A stretch of DNA of 64,000 nucleotides from Falciphora oryzae (lineage: Eukaryota > Ascomycota > Sordariomycetes > Magnaporthales > Magnaporthaceae). Below the pieces are notes generated by a model that was not told the origin of the DNA, did not search any database, and saw only the letters and a list, made by a program, of their open reading frames with translations. The stretch spans positions 417,457-481,456 of the forward strand of contig JNVV01000029.1 of NCBI GenBank assembly GCA_000733355.1, in the 5' to 3' direction. The position numbers and the translations under genes are program-made. This document shows positions 10,362 to 21,867 of the stretch, one piece after another (position 1 is the stretch's first letter; every line of letters starts with the position of its first letter).

Positions 10362-11306
10362 TTATATAATGTTCTTGAGATCCTGGCCGGCAAGGAAACG
10401 GCGGAGGTTGTAGGCAATCAGGTCCTCGGCGCCCTGCGGCCTGCCGCCGGCAGCATGGGGGCTGACAAAGACGTTGGGGGCGTCCCACAGCGGCGACGGC
10501 TCGGGCAGGGGCTCCGTCTCGAAGACGTCGAGGGCCGCGCCGCCGAGCTCGCCCTTCCTGAGCGCGGCCACCAGCGCGTCCTCGTCGACCGACGTGCCTC
10601 TGCCGACGTTGACGAGCCAGGCGTGCTTGGGCAGCAGGCGCAGGCGGTCGGCGTTGAGGGCGTGGCGGGTCGAGTCGGAGCCGGGCAGGATCATGACGAG
10701 GGCGTCGGTGCGCGGCAGCAGCTCGGGAAGCTTGTCCTCGCCGTAGACCTCGACACCGTCGCGCACGCCGGCGCTGCGGGCGACGCCCGTGACCCTGGCG
10801 CCGAGCCCGACCAGCAGGGGCGTCAGGGTCTTTGCGATGTTGCCGAAGCCCCAGACCAGCACGTTTGCGCCGCGCAGGCTGGTGAAGCGGTCGGCGGGGC
10901 GGTCGGGCTGGGGCCCGCCGAGGTGGCCGGGCCACTGGCGCTTGAGCTGGTAGTCGCGCATCTCGTCGAAGCGGCGAGCGGCGAGCAGCAACAGGCCCAG
11001 GGCGTGCTCGGCGACCGTGTGGTCGTGCAGGCCGGATCCCGTGGTGATCTTGACCTTGGCCGGGTCGAAGCCGGCGCCCAGGACGTCGTTGGGCCCCGCG
11101 GCGAGCGACTGGATCCAGCGCAGCTTGGTGAGGCGCTTGGCGGCGTCCTTGAGGTTGTCGGCGCTGTTGGTCCAGGTGACGAGCACGTCGGCGTCGGCCA
11201 GCTCGTCCGGGATCGGCTCCTTGACGTCGTACGGGTGCAGGCTGACGCCGAAGCCCTCGAGGCTCGGCACGTCGAGCTTGAGCGACGTCGGGTAGAGGAG
11301 CTTCAT
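10362..11306 (-). CDS. D-isomer specific 2-hydroxyacid dehydrogenase
   Basis: This is an intact single-exon gene of 314 residues. It shows the family order: an N-terminal substrate-binding half with LVTWTNSADNLKDAAKRL, the HDHTVAEHALGLLLLAARR helix, the NAD(H)-binding glycine motif VLVWGFGNIAKTLTPLLVGLGA, the catalytic Arg in NVGRGTSVDEDALV, the acidic partner in ALDVFETEPLPE and the catalytic His in VSPHAAGG. The enzymes reduce 2-keto acids or oxidise D-2-hydroxyacids with NAD(P)H in the cytosol. The glycine motif GxGxxx(17)-type signature with Ala-Arg-Ser at the end of the second strand suggests NADPH may be accepted, but that is inference. The length matches the short glyoxylate/hydroxypyruvate reductase-like subgroup rather than phosphoglycerate dehydrogenase with ACT domain. 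The start at 11306 gives a compact N-terminus typical of the family. Confidence 0.9.
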   Translation of the reverse strand: MKLLYPTSLKLDVPSLEGFGVSLHPYDVKEPIPDELADADVLVTWTNSADNLKDAAKRLTKLRWIQSLAAGPNDVLGAGFDPAKVKITTGSGLHDHTVAEHALGLLLLAARRFDEMRDYQLKRQWPGHLGGPQPDRPADRFTSLRGANVLVWGFGNIAKTLTPLLVGLGARVTGVARSAGVRDGVEVYGEDKLPELLPRTDALVMILPGSDSTRHALNADRLRLLPKHAWLVNVGRGTSVDEDALVAALRKGELGGAALDVFETEPLPEPSPLWDAPNVFVSPHAAGGRPQGAEDLIAYNLRRFLAGQDLKNII

Positions 11307-12626
11307 GGTGGGCTGCTGGCGACGTAGCCTTGCTAGTGGTGGATGCTGCCCGTGGAAGCAGTCGCCGCAACCAAGCCTTGGGGAGAAACTCGAGACTTGG
11401 AGAGGGAGCTCGGTGATTGTTGGGCAGCCAGTGTCGAGGTGAGGGGAGAATTTGAGTCAGGTAGAGTCGAGTGCTTCGGCAAGGAGCCGACGGGTGTTTC
11501 GTGCCGGACAAAGCCCCGCGTCTGGTCTTTGGGTCTGGTATGGAGACTCCAGCTTTGAGCTTCAATGGTCCCGCCCCCGCGTCGCCTCCCGAGATCGGCG
11601 AAATGTGGCCCGCTCGGTGGAGGGGTTACCGAGGTGGCCGCTGGGGTGGGCCTTTCCGCCCCCCAAGCATCAGCCTAACGTCGGAGCGAGTCCGGTCAAT
11701 TAGAGGCTCTGCGCTTCCGAGCCCGACATCATCTCGGTGCCGCGACTCCAATAGCTCGGCGCAAGGCACCGGTCGATGGGCCGGCATGTCGGCAATGCAC
11801 CTTTTTGCTCACGTCTCCCCTCTAACAGTGCTGCTTTCAAGGCGATGGAGCTTCCAAGGAGATTCTGGGTTGTATCGGAAGTGGGAGGATTTGCCCTGCT
11901 TAGCACGGCACCCAAATAACAATCCGCAGTTTCGACCGCGGTAATATCCTTCAATTCCTATATCCATTCATCTATCTTTTCCTACCTGTTTTCCTTGTGT
12001 CCCTTCCTGTATCCTTTCCGCAGGGTTCCATTTGGGGAGCGTGCATCCATCTCAGAACATTGAAGATGTATCTGGAAGTCAGACACACTCGGCCATGACG
12101 GGTCTCTTTGCCCTTTCAACCTGCTTTTTAGCGGCCGATCCAAGAACTTAGGTACCTATCTAGATTATGTCAACAATAACTTGTGGCTCTTCTGCCTACC
12201 TACCTAGATGGGCGGGCCGTGCGTGCGCGAGGTCAGGACGCAGGTTGTACCTTCCATTTTGCAAACTGCCACGCAAACTGGATGATGCCAGGCCGTTCTT
12301 TCCTCCTTACACAACTCCACCCTCACTGTGCCTTGACAGCCAGCTCAATCATATACTTCGCCTGGCTATGCGATCATCCTTCTTTGGCCCCTACCTATCC
12401 AGTCGACATGCCACAGCCTCATGTTCGTGCTTGTCGTGCAGTCAGCATCACATCAACACGCTTTTTCGTGGAAAGTCATTATTTCCTACCCCTTCTTTCA
12501 TCCTTGGGCTGTACTGGCCCATCTGTCCATGTTCAGCCGTTTTCTTTCCTCACTTTCTAGATTTTGACAACCGTCCTCGGACGATACTCCCACTCCACAA
12601 TCCACACGAAGGCCAAAGATCTTACC
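11307..12626. other. Intergenic region between divergent genes
   Basis: About 1.3 kb separates the divergently read dehydrogenase and the Gag-like gene. The right half is pyrimidine-rich on the plus strand (12,200-12,560), as is common in fungal promoters and leaders. No gene is supported. Confidence 0.45.
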
Positions 12627-13532
12627 ATGCCACCCAAGACTCCCAAGAGTGCGTCTATCTCGATCAAGGCCACTCCCCCGTCCCCGTCGGCCAACGACAG
12701 TATGGCACCCTCTCCAGGCGCGCAATCCAGCGATATCGTCGAGCTTATTGGACCGCAAAATGTCGATGCCTGGAACACGTCGCTCCTGGCCAACCTGGGC
12801 GATCTTCAGTCATTCGTCACCCATAAGCCAGCGAAGCCCGGCAAGCCCGAGGGCCAAAAGGCCCGCGATGCCTGGAAGCGCAACAGGAGACAGGCCAGAA
12901 AGCTGGTCTATCAGTCCCTCACACGCGTCGCCCACCTTCTACAGGTCGCCAATGTGCCTTCCGCCAGCGGCAGGGGGCGTGGAGTGCTTACCCCGCTGGC
13001 AAGATGTCGCCGCGCCTGCCGTGACCCTCACAACATCTACGAGTCCGCTCTTCACGCCGTGCGAGTCCTGGCCGACAGCAACCGCGTCACCACGAGCTTG
13101 GTCCGCGAGTTGTGCACTATCCAGCGGTCGAACTTCCAGAGTCTCGCTGCATATCAGAACCGCATTCAGGACCTGCGCCGCCAGCTTTCCCTCTTGGGAT
13201 GCGACCCAGGTGACCGCTTCATGGTATTCCTCGCTCTCGGAGGGCTGGACAAGTCTTCCGGCGCTGTACAGGACCGTATGCTTCGCGAGGTATTTACAGC
13301 TGGCGAGCTTCCCGCCTTAGCCGCAGTTCCCACAGACTTGTCGACAAAGAGCAAGAAGAAGCAGGATTTGGCCATGGGAACTGTTGCGGAGGACGGCTCT
13401 TGGAATAAGCTCATGGAGCAGTTCTCCACTCGCGCCATCAAGGAGCGTTACACGCCTGTCCCGCAGTCTAGCCCTGGCGAGCAGAGTCCTACGGGCCCAA
13501 ATGACGACGTCGACACCCCCGCTACTCCCTAG
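12627..13532 (+). CDS. Solitary Gag-like (Ty1/copia UBN2-type) protein, possibly truncated
   Basis: The uninterrupted frame from the ATG at 12627 encodes 301 residues: a Pro/Ser/Lys-rich N-terminus, then a helical domain from IVELIGPQNVDAWNTSLLAN to FMVFLALGGLDKSSGAV. The pattern of a Trp-containing opening, a long helical middle with LVRELCTIQRSNFQSLAAYQ, and DRFMVFLALGGL near the end resembles the Gag polyprotein domain of Ty1/copia elements. No zinc knuckle, protease, integrase or reverse transcriptase follows and no long terminal repeats are visible, so this is either a domesticated gag or a remnant. A TAG at 13530-13532 ends the frame. The same frame continues for ten residues (EEFWYKHLDE) to a GTGGGT donor at 13563, and an in-phase exon-like segment of 50 residues follows at 13669-13821, so the stop may be premature. 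Other open frames lie in the same stretch but lack this pattern. Confidence 0.5.
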   Translation: MPPKTPKSASISIKATPPSPSANDSMAPSPGAQSSDIVELIGPQNVDAWNTSLLANLGDLQSFVTHKPAKPGKPEGQKARDAWKRNRRQARKLVYQSLTRVAHLLQVANVPSASGRGRGVLTPLARCRRACRDPHNIYESALHAVRVLADSNRVTTSLVRELCTIQRSNFQSLAAYQNRIQDLRRQLSLLGCDPGDRFMVFLALGGLDKSSGAVQDRMLREVFTAGELPALAAVPTDLSTKSKKKQDLAMGTVAEDGSWNKLMEQFSTRAIKERYTPVPQSSPGEQSPTGPNDDVDTPATP

Positions 13533-13668
13533 GAGGAGTTTTGGTACAAGCACCTCGATGAGGTGGGTGTTGATTATTGTGAAAGTGATCTAGCTTAGAC
13601 GGCATCTCGAAAAGCAGAGCTGACCAACAGGAATCCAGTTCTCCATACTGACCCTGCTTCCTTCGCAG

Positions 13669-13821
13669 TGGTTCATGGACACACCTCTCCAAAGTCCGGA
13701 GTCGGCACCACTAAAATCGGACAGGAAGGCTACAGCAACCCAAGAAATATCACCGCCGGCGTCAACCGCGTCCCAAGATGCATCTATCCGCATCGACCTA
13801 GCACCTACTGGGGTGGCCTAG
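13669..13821 (+). other. Possible lost 3' exon of the Gag-like gene
   Basis: After a strong CTTCGCAG acceptor, 50 codons read WFMDTPLQSPESAPLKSD and onward to a TAG at 13819-13821. The phase matches a donor at 13563 in the extended frame of the upstream gene. The Ser/Pro/Thr-rich composition is protein-like. It would only be translated if the TAG at 13530 is absent or bypassed. Confidence 0.35.
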
Positions 13822-15147
13822 CTTGGTTATCTGGAACCTGACCGGCTTTTGTTGTGACAGCCCGGTGTCTGGAGGGTGCCTGGTAAACACATGATGCTTC
13901 CGGGCCTGTGCTTTGGCTTCTTGGCAAAGCTTTACAGACATTCTTTTCTCTTGCCTCGCAAGTAGCCCTTGCAAAGTTCGGCTTTATCTTTCCGTAGACT
14001 CTATGTTAGTCTACTTCCACTCGGTCCTTCGTCTATCCTGATACTTATTTATGAGTTTCGAGGCATCTCTGTCATGGTTCGGCCTGATTAGGATCTGTTC
14101 TCTTTAGTACTCGGGATCGCCATACGTGACCGGGCTGGTATTGGTCCAGGATGTTACGCCAATTTTTGTAGCTCGCCGCTGGTTTCTCCAAACGACAGGT
14201 TGCGGTGGAGCCCACCTAAGAGATCTCGCCATGCATATCTCAACAGGCTAAGAAATTCTCGAGACTGCTGCTAGTCGTCGTGTCGCGCTGTTAGAGTAGG
14301 AGAAGCACCACTTTCGTCCTGTTACCCGAGCACCGGGATAGTGATGACAAGATTCCTTTGTCAAATGCTCAGCCTTGGCACAACACCAACCTCTCAAACT
14401 TTTAACGAACCTGCAAGACTGACCGACTGCATGCGAGCCCACACCGAGGGATCAGTGGAGGCTGCCGGGGACGCCGTCTGGCCGACCTATCTAGACGGAT
14501 GCATGCGTCCGTCATCCACCTCAGCCTTGGCATGTGGCATTGTATGGCGCCCAGCCCGGCGAGTCTCCACAGAATGATGTAGCCTCGCAGGAAACCATGA
14601 GAGGATGGCAACACAAACGGCTGGGATCTGCCCGCTCTTGGCGGCCAAAATCGCAATCAGTCGCTAGCAAGTTCGAAGGAATTGCGTGCTCGACTCTGCT
14701 CTCCTCAGTGTTGGCCTGGCTCGGTCAGTGTTTCTAGAGGAGCGAAACTTTTTTTGCGGGATTCTCAGTTTTCAATGGGTCCTTCACGGCGCGTTTTTCT
14801 TGCTTGCAACCACCAACCTTAGGGGTTGCACAAGGCCTCTCTCCTGGAAGACTGACCTTACTGGGTTTTTATCGCCTTGGCGTTCCCGAACAAATATGGG
14901 CCGCATCCAGGAGCTCCGCTGCTGGAGACTGAAAGCCTTGCTCGTGCCTGGGCAGTCCTGGTTTTCCCCATTTTCTTCCTCGTTTTCCAACAGCTCTGCG
15001 AGGACAGCTGAGAGTGTTTGCAGACTGTGATAGTTGGCTCTTGCATTTTTCCAACACACGAAGACGAATCGACGAATGGGAACACAACGCAAATTCCACT
15101 CGTCTCCTCTCCCCATATAGAGCGGCAGCTCCCCGAAGCGGCCGGCC
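13822..15147. other. Intergenic region upstream of the SNF-type symporter
   Basis: About 1.3 kb without supported genes. A long minus-strand open frame that overlaps its right end is an antisense shadow of the symporter exon. Confidence 0.5.
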
Positions 15148-17459
15148 ATGAATGCGCTCCGAAAGGTCGGGCACTGGCTGGCGCCGCCGCCGGACAAGTC
15201 GGACGACGGGCGCGACGTGTGGCCGTCGCGGGCGTCGTTCCTGCTCGCGTCGATGGGCGGGTGCGCCGGCATGGGTAACCTGCTGCGGTATCCGTCGACC
15301 GTGTACAACAACTACGGGCTGCAGTGGTTCATCCCGTACCTCATGTGCATCTTCCTCATCGCCATCCCCGTCCTGACGCTCGAGATCAGCATCGGCCAGG
15401 CCTACCGCGGCGGCAGCGTCGTGGCCTTCAACAACATCGGCCACCGCCTCAAGGGCGTCGGCTTCAGCCTGCTCTACATTGGCTTCATTGTCGGGCCGTA
15501 CTTTGTTGTTAATTTGGCCTGGATCATGACCTACTTCCGCTACAGCTTCCACAGCCCGCTGCCCTGGGCCGAGGACCCGGAGGGCTTCTTCGACAAGGTC
15601 GTCGCCAACCCGGCGCCGGTCCCGGGGAGCCTGACGGCCGACGGGTCCGGCGTGGCGCGGCACACGAGCTACCCGGCCATCGGCATGATCGGCGAGACGG
15701 TCGGCTGGACGGCCTTCACGTGGTTCCTGGTCTGGGTCTGCATCTTCCGGGGCGTCGGGTTGACGGGCCGCGTCGTCTACTGGACCATGGGCCTGCCAAT
15801 CCTCATGACCATCATCCTGATCGGCCGGTCCGTCTCGCTCGAGAACGCAGGCGAGGGCGTCAGGATGTACTTTGCGACCTGGCGCGGCGGGGAGCTCGCG
15901 CGCGGCTCGCTGTGGCAGACGGCGTGCGGGCAAGTCTTCTTCTCCACGGGCGTGGGGTTTGGCTATTTCACGTAAACGCGCCTTGAAAACTCCCCCTTGC
16001 CAGGCTCTGCAGGCGTAACGGTAGCTAATCACCCGCAACGGTTCGTGATGCGTAGGAGCTACGCGTCCTACAACCGCAAGCACTCCAACGCCGTCGCCGA
16101 CTCGTTCTACATCATCCTGAGCAACATGGTGTTTGAGTGCACGGCCGCCTTCGCCGTCTTTGGCGTCGTCGGCTTCCTCAGGCGGTGGCCGGTCGAGGGC
16201 GCGCCCATCGGCGGCTTCACTATCGGGTTCCTGACGCTGCCGGCCGCCGTGGTCGAGATGCCGGGCGCCAACTTTTGGGCCGTGGCGCTGTTCTTCACGC
16301 TGATGGTGCTTGGCTTCAGCTCTGCTTTTGCGATGCTCGACGCTGGTATGTTTCTCATCTCTCCTGGTTTTATGTATTAGTCTATGCGCTAACGCAGATT
16401 TCAAAGTCGTCACCCTGGTCATGGACTCGGGCGTCAAGCTCTCGCGCCCCGTCGTCGTGACCAGCCTGACGGTGCTTTCGTTCCTGCTCTCGCTGCCCTA
16501 CTGCACCGAATTCGGCTACTACCTGCTCGACGGCGTCGACCGCTGGATCTCGGACGTGGCCCTCGTCTTTGTCGTCTTTGCCGAGTGCGTCAGCTCCACG
16601 TCGCTGTACCGCTGGCGCGACGTCGCCGGCCAGGTCGGCCCGCTGTCACTTTTTGCGTACCTGGCCGGCTACTTTGGCGCCATGGTGCTCGGGGTCGCTA
16701 CGGGCATCGCGACCAGCGGCGAGATTGGCGCTGAGGTTGGGTTTGGGATAAATGTTTCACTGACGGCTATCGCGCTTGTGTTCGGCAAGACGCCTGATGT
16801 GCATGCGCCTGGGTTCTTTGGCAGAAATGTCTTTTTGCAGCGCTTTTACTACGTTGCGTTTTACTCGGTAAGAAACACGGCCATTGTCATCCTCCACCCA
16901 GGGAGTTTCTAAACTAATCAATCCCCTTGCTCAAAAATAGGGCCACCAACTCACAAAGGATCTCAACGTCATCGTCGCCAGGGGCAAGAACCTGGCGCTG
17001 CCCGTATTCTGGGCGCCGCTCCTACGCTACGTCTCCGGCCCCATCCTGGCCATCGTCTTCGGCTTCAGCTACCCGACCTTCCACGGCAAGCAGATGGACC
17101 CGCTGCACATCTTTGGCTTCATCACGGGCCACGTCGTGCTCGTGCTCTGTGGGTTGGGTCTTGTCGTGCCGCGCCGGTTCAACATCCTGATCCCCACCAA
17201 GCGTAGGGAAGAAGGCAAGCACGCGTACGCGCCGGGAGTCACGTTCGACCCCGACGCGGCCGAGAGGCAGGCGCAGCTGGAGGGTGGCGATAGCAGTGAT
17301 GTTGGGAGTGGGGAGAGGAGGGGTGATGGGGAGGCTGTGGCGGAGGATAAGGTGGGTGAGAAGGACTCTGGGGGTGAGGTTGAGGGGACGGAGGCGGCTT
17401 CGAGGACGGAGTTGGGCGTGGAGAACAACTCGCACGCATCAAAGGAGGCAGTGGCGTAG
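15148..17459 (+). CDS. Sodium:neurotransmitter symporter (SNF) family transporter
   Basis: Four exons (15148-15971, 16056-16345, 16398-16867, 16941-17459) join in phase to about 700 residues; the introns are 84, 52 and 73 bp. The protein begins with the SNF signature region WPSRASFLLASMGGCAGMG and NLLRYPSTVYNNYGLQWFIP, where TM1 unwinds to bind sodium and substrate. It continues with about eleven to twelve hydrophobic segments (IPVLTLEISIGQAYRGG, GFSLLYIGFIVGPYFVV, AFTWFLVWVCIFRGVGL, then FSTGVGFGYFTSYASYN spanning the first splice, and others). The C-terminal tail of roughly 100 residues is hydrophilic and Glu/Gly-rich. SNF transporters carry amino acids or amines across the plasma membrane together with sodium; fungal members are uncharacterised for substrate. 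Conserved SYASYN after the first intron supports the splicing. The long reverse-strand frame opposite it is a codon-bias artefact. Confidence 0.92.
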
Positions 17460-17959
17460 GGTCACTTTTCGTTGTATATATGAAGCCGCCTGGGCTCGCC
17501 ATCTGCCACGCTGCCTTGCAGTCCCTGATAAGATGTGGGCGGTAGCATCTCGGAGTCCGTCTCGGTCGGTGGCAGATAATGGTTTCTTACAAAGACACCG
17601 AGGCACTGGGTTCTGGTGTATTGAGCATGAATGGCACCCTCGGGTGGGTTGGGCCTGTGGGGTGGAAGGGCGGGCGCCAGAGGGAAGAAGTTGCTGCAGG
17701 CACGCGCACCAGGCAACAGTGTAGATGTGCATTTGCTGAGCCACCCCCGCCAAGGATCGAGCTGGCTGACAGCTATATGCGTCAGGCGAAAACACGGCAG
17801 CCTTACCACCCATCTCTAATGTCAAGATCGCCACGGTGCAATTTTGAATGCGACGCGAGGGCCCTCCATCCCTGATCTGCGCCGAGTGGAATCACAGAAC
17901 AGGGCGAAAGCGAACGGAAAGAACACGACAGATTGACAAATAGAAGAAGAAAAAATAAC
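17460..17959. other. Intergenic spacer
   Basis: Half a kilobase between the symporter stop and the methyltransferase start. It contains no supported coding sequence; an A-rich stretch directly precedes the methyltransferase ATG. Confidence 0.5.
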
Positions 17960-19110
17960 ATGTCCTCAACCGAAGAGCTCAGAATCGAGTCCCTGACGGC
18001 CTGGTCCGAGAACGCGGCGTACTGGGATGACGGGGTCGGGCAGGACGGCAATATCTACTGGAAGCGGCTGCAGGAGCCGTCGCTGCGGCGCCTCGTCTTC
18101 GGCGCGGGCGGCGTCCCGTCTGGCTTTCGCGCCCTCGACCTGTGCACCGGCAACGGCATCGTCGCGCGCTGGCTCGCGGACACGAAGCACAACAAGCACA
18201 TGGCCGAGTTGACGGCCACTGACGGGTGCCCCGAACTGGTCCGGCGGGCTCAGGACCGGTGGGATGCGTGGACGGGCCCGGGCGGCACTGGCAGGACACC
18301 GGGCTCGGTCACTTTCGCGTCGCTCGATGTCTGCGATCAGGAAGCGCTCTATTCCCAGGCTGAATTCGCCAGTGGGCCGGTAGGCATTTGGTTTTGTGTT
18401 GAGCAGTCTTGGGCTGTGTTTGCCGTCGCAGTCCAATATACACTTTGCTAACGCGCACAAGTTTAATGAGGATGCCTTCGACCTCGTCACCATGAACATG
18501 GCCATCATGGACGTGCCGACACTGGAGCCCCTGGCGAAATCCCTGGCCGCCGGGCTGCTGCGCCGGGGCGGGATGTAGGTTATTTAACTTTTATCTTTGC
18601 TGCAACGTACCTTACTTTGTGCAGAATCAGACCGGTCAAGGAGCTCACAGGCAGGACGAGTGCAAAGATTTGTCGCCACGCTCCTCCACCCCGTCTTCTT
18701 CACGTCCAACGCAGCCAAGAACCTGGAGCTCAAGTTCGACGAGACGACGGGCGACCTCCAGGTGGTCCGCACCAAGGTCATCCGGGACTACCTCTTCGTG
18801 CCGCCCATGAAGGGGATTGCGCTGCCGGGCCAGCCTGTAAAGCAGGTACGTTTACGGCCGAGATTGATCACATGTAAGCCGCTTCACGTTGCAGATCTGT
18901 ATACTTACTTTTTTTTTCCTCGGCCGAAAGCCCTACTTCCACCGCCCGCTGCACGAGCTCTTCAGGCCTTTCTTCGCCGCCGGCCTGGTCATGGACGCCA
19001 TGGAGGAGCCGGCCTTTACCGACGAGGACCACGACCCGAACAGGATCGAGGCGAGCAGGAACTATACGCAGCTGCCGGCCATCCTGTCTTTCCGCATGAG
19101 GCGCCCTTGA
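17960..19110 (+). CDS. SAM-dependent methyltransferase (class I)
   Basis: Four exons are inferred: 17960-18379, 18462-18574, 18668-18845 and 18931-19110, giving about 296 residues with all phases consistent. The first intron has a TGCTAAC branch site. The N-terminus contains NAAYWDDGVGQDGNIYWKRL. Motif I is ALDLCTGNGIVARWLA, followed by an acidic-residue segment ATDGCPELVRRA and a motif-like FDLVTMNMAIMDVPTLEPLA across exon 2. Exon 3 has FVATLLHPVFFTS, and the C-terminal exon starts PYFHRPLHELFRPFFAAGL, as in fungal Methyltransf_25-type small-molecule methyltransferases. It transfers a methyl group from S-adenosylmethionine to an unknown substrate. The acceptor of intron 2 (ending at 18667) was chosen because it restores RRGG-IFVATLLHP; another AG upstream at 18625 would give a different insertion. 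Confidence 0.85.
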
Positions 19111-19753
19111 TAGCGTGTGCTGGGCCTTTGACCGGGCACGATATGTGTTCATGCTGTGCGCCCATCTCTCTGCCTGAGACGAAACGAGATGCGAGACCGG
19201 TCAGGGAAGTCAAAAGGGACATGATGTAATTGGCGTTCCACGAAAATACAGCACGCCGGTGAGAATATCATTGAAGGCTTGTGGAACCTTTTGTATGCCC
19301 GTCTTGTGTTTTGGTAAAAGGGAGGCTCGACGCGTGCTCGCCTGCCCGGTGAGGCCCGAAGTGAATCGGGACGGCGCGCGGCGAACACCACCTCCCTTCG
19401 CCGGTGAGGAGCCTAGATCAACCCCCGAGGGCTGTTCCTAGACATCACTGCATAGACTCTACATACTGCTGCTGCTTGCCGTGAGGTTCGTGTGTTGTTC
19501 ATGTCACACGCCCGCCCGCCGCGAACTACATGTATGCATCTCTAAAAGCAAAATGCAGACAAGATTAGAAACCGCCGACGAGGAATCAGCAAATCAGCAA
19601 ATCCGAATGAGGAAGTGTTTGCGCATCACGTCTGCTTGCGGCATGTTGTGGCAGCGCACGGCCGAACGTGTGCTCCCCGATGCGCACCATGACCTACCAT
19701 CCGTATCGATCGAGACCGGGGGAGGGAGCAGACTAATAAAAGGAAAAACGCAT

Positions 19754-19773
19754 ACACACACACACACACACAC
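19754..19773. repeat. (AC)n dinucleotide microsatellite
   Basis: Ten perfect AC units lie in the intergenic region after the methyltransferase gene. Confidence 0.95.
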
Positions 19774-20740
19774 CCAAGAAAGCTTGGGTTGGAGTTATGC
19801 CATTCACTTTTCGGTATTGTCCTCGGGGTTGGGACAGTGGCTGGCTGGGCGGTGTGATTATCTTGGCTTCTCTGAATTGCTTCTTTTCGTCTATTCTTGC
19901 TTTTTTCTCATTGTTTTTTTCTGGCACACCGAGGGACGGAGGGAGAAGGGGGAGGTGGTTTGCTGGCTGCAGACGCCCACCCAGTGCCGCCGCTCTCTGT
20001 GCCACATGCTGCATGGCTGGCTGTGTTGGTGGTTGGTCGGTTGGTTGGTGACATCAAATGCTTCCCTGCAACGAACCATACTCACCCCATGCAGTCGAAT
20101 TGTATAGGTGCCTACCTAATTTCTATTTTCTCGCATTACCACTGTCTCGTGTGCCCGGAGCCTGCCCGTCGTCGGGCGTCCCGAGGGAGGGGGTCAATGT
20201 GAAAGAAGCCCGCGTGTGGTGCAGATGAAGGAAAGAGGGCAGGCTTTCAATCAGAGAGGGAAGAAAGCAAAAAAAAGCAAGGCGAGCAAATGTCGGAAAA
20301 TCCGGAGGCTTGCTGACGGAATCTCGAGATCAAAGAGCTGCAGCTTTCAGTCGTCCATTTTCATGCACGATGAGGGGGGCCCCCATGCGAGCCAAGCTTC
20401 GATCATTCGCACCACCAAGAATAGCGGGCGGGCGAAGACAGGAAAAGTCCAGTCACCTGCCCAGCCCGACCACACTAGCCAAAGGGCGTGAAATGGCTGG
20501 CTGGCCCAATGCCGGCGAGGCCGTGAGGCTCCCGACAGTTGGGTGGTTTGGGTGGCACACGGTGCTGGGTGCTGGTTCTGTGCGACATCATCTTTTTTTT
20601 TTTTTCGTTCCCGAGACGGTCGCGAGGTCCCGTCGAAAAAAAAAAAGCAGCAGAGCTGGGCGAGGGATGACGCTTGCTGTTCATGCCGCCCGTCGGTTGC
20701 TCGAACCTAGCATTGGATCGCCCGACACTTTCTGTCCAAC

Positions 20741-20761
20741 TTTTTTTTTTTTTTTTTTTTT
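20741..20761. repeat. Poly-T tract of 21 bases
   Basis: One of a group of long T or A homopolymers in the 20.6-22.3 kb intergenic region; others are at 20592-20604, 21260-21279 and 22264-22284. Confidence 0.95.
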
Positions 20762-21525
20762 GCTCTGCATGATCCCTTCCTTCCAAAACGAGGGGAAAGC
20801 GTGGGCCTCGACACAAATGTCTGGTGCTCAGTGCTGTGCCTCGCCCAAAAAAGGCAACGTTCCAGCTGGCCCGCATCATCGGCTGTCTTGTCGCCAGAAA
20901 AAAAAAAGGATTCAATGGTGCCAGCACTAACAGCAAGCAAGCCAGCCCGCGTGTCGCATCCACGAAACTGCGACTCTGCAGGTGCTGCTGCAGTGCCCGA
21001 CAATCACGCGTCCGAACGAGCGGGCAGGAAATAGCACTGTGTGCCCTCCTCGGCGTGCTCTTGGCTGTTGCTTGCTACCGCCCGCCGGCCTGGGTGGGGA
21101 TCGCCCCTTCCGCACTGCACGACTCGCCATTTGCGGTAATCGCGACGTGGCCAGGGCGCTGTTGATTGTGTGGGGTGGCTGGCTGGCTGGGGTTAGGCTG
21201 ACTGACGAGCGAGCCGCCTAGCCGACAGGAAAGTGGAAAGGCCTGGGTGCAATGTTCGATTTTTTTTTTTTTTTTTTTTCTCTCGCTCTTTGCGAACCGG
21301 CCTAAACGAGCCCGTTCGTCCTCCCCCCAGCACTACCATCCAACAAACACCGCGGGGAGGTCTGACCGGTCGAAATGTCGGGGAAAAGCCAGGGCGCCTG
21401 GCGGGCGAAATGGGACGACGCAGCGCCGCCGGGCTGCTGCTAATGTCGGTGCTTTCTGCTGCTCCCAAAACCGGCCAGCCTGCCTATCACAATCATCCCA
21501 CCGGGCAGCAAGAGACCCTGGCCCT

Positions 21526-21867
21526 NNNNNNNNNNNNNNNNNNNNNNNNNNNNNNNNNNNNNNNNNNNNNNNNNNNNNNNNNNNNNNNNNNNNNNNNNNN
21601 NNNNNNNNNNNNNNNNNNNNNNNNNNNNNNNNNNNNNNNNNNNNNNNNNNNNNNNNNNNNNNNNNNNNNNNNNNNNNNNNNNNNNNNNNNNNNNNNNNNN
21701 NNNNNNNNNNNNNNNNNNNNNNNNNNNNNNNNNNNNNNNNNNNNNNNNNNNNNNNNNNNNNNNNNNNNNNNNNNNNNNNNNNNNNNNNNNNNNNNNNNNN
21801 NNNNNNNNNNNNNNNNNNNNNNNNNNNNNNNNNNNNNNNNNNNNNNNNNNNNNNNNNNNNNNNNNNN
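21526..21867. other. Assembly gap (342 N)
   Basis: A run of undetermined bases in the intergenic region between homopolymer tracts. Open frames that cross it are not meaningful. Confidence 0.99.

Noticed and set aside
10227..11565. Long open frames on both strands over the hydroxyacid dehydrogenase
   Set aside because: Only one frame shows family motifs; the others are biased-composition shadows of it.
14869..16437. Minus-strand open frame of 522 codons opposite the SNF-type symporter
   Set aside because: It lies antisense to exons with clear SNF motifs, is low-complexity (Asp/Arg/Val/Ala-rich) and results from GC-rich third positions.
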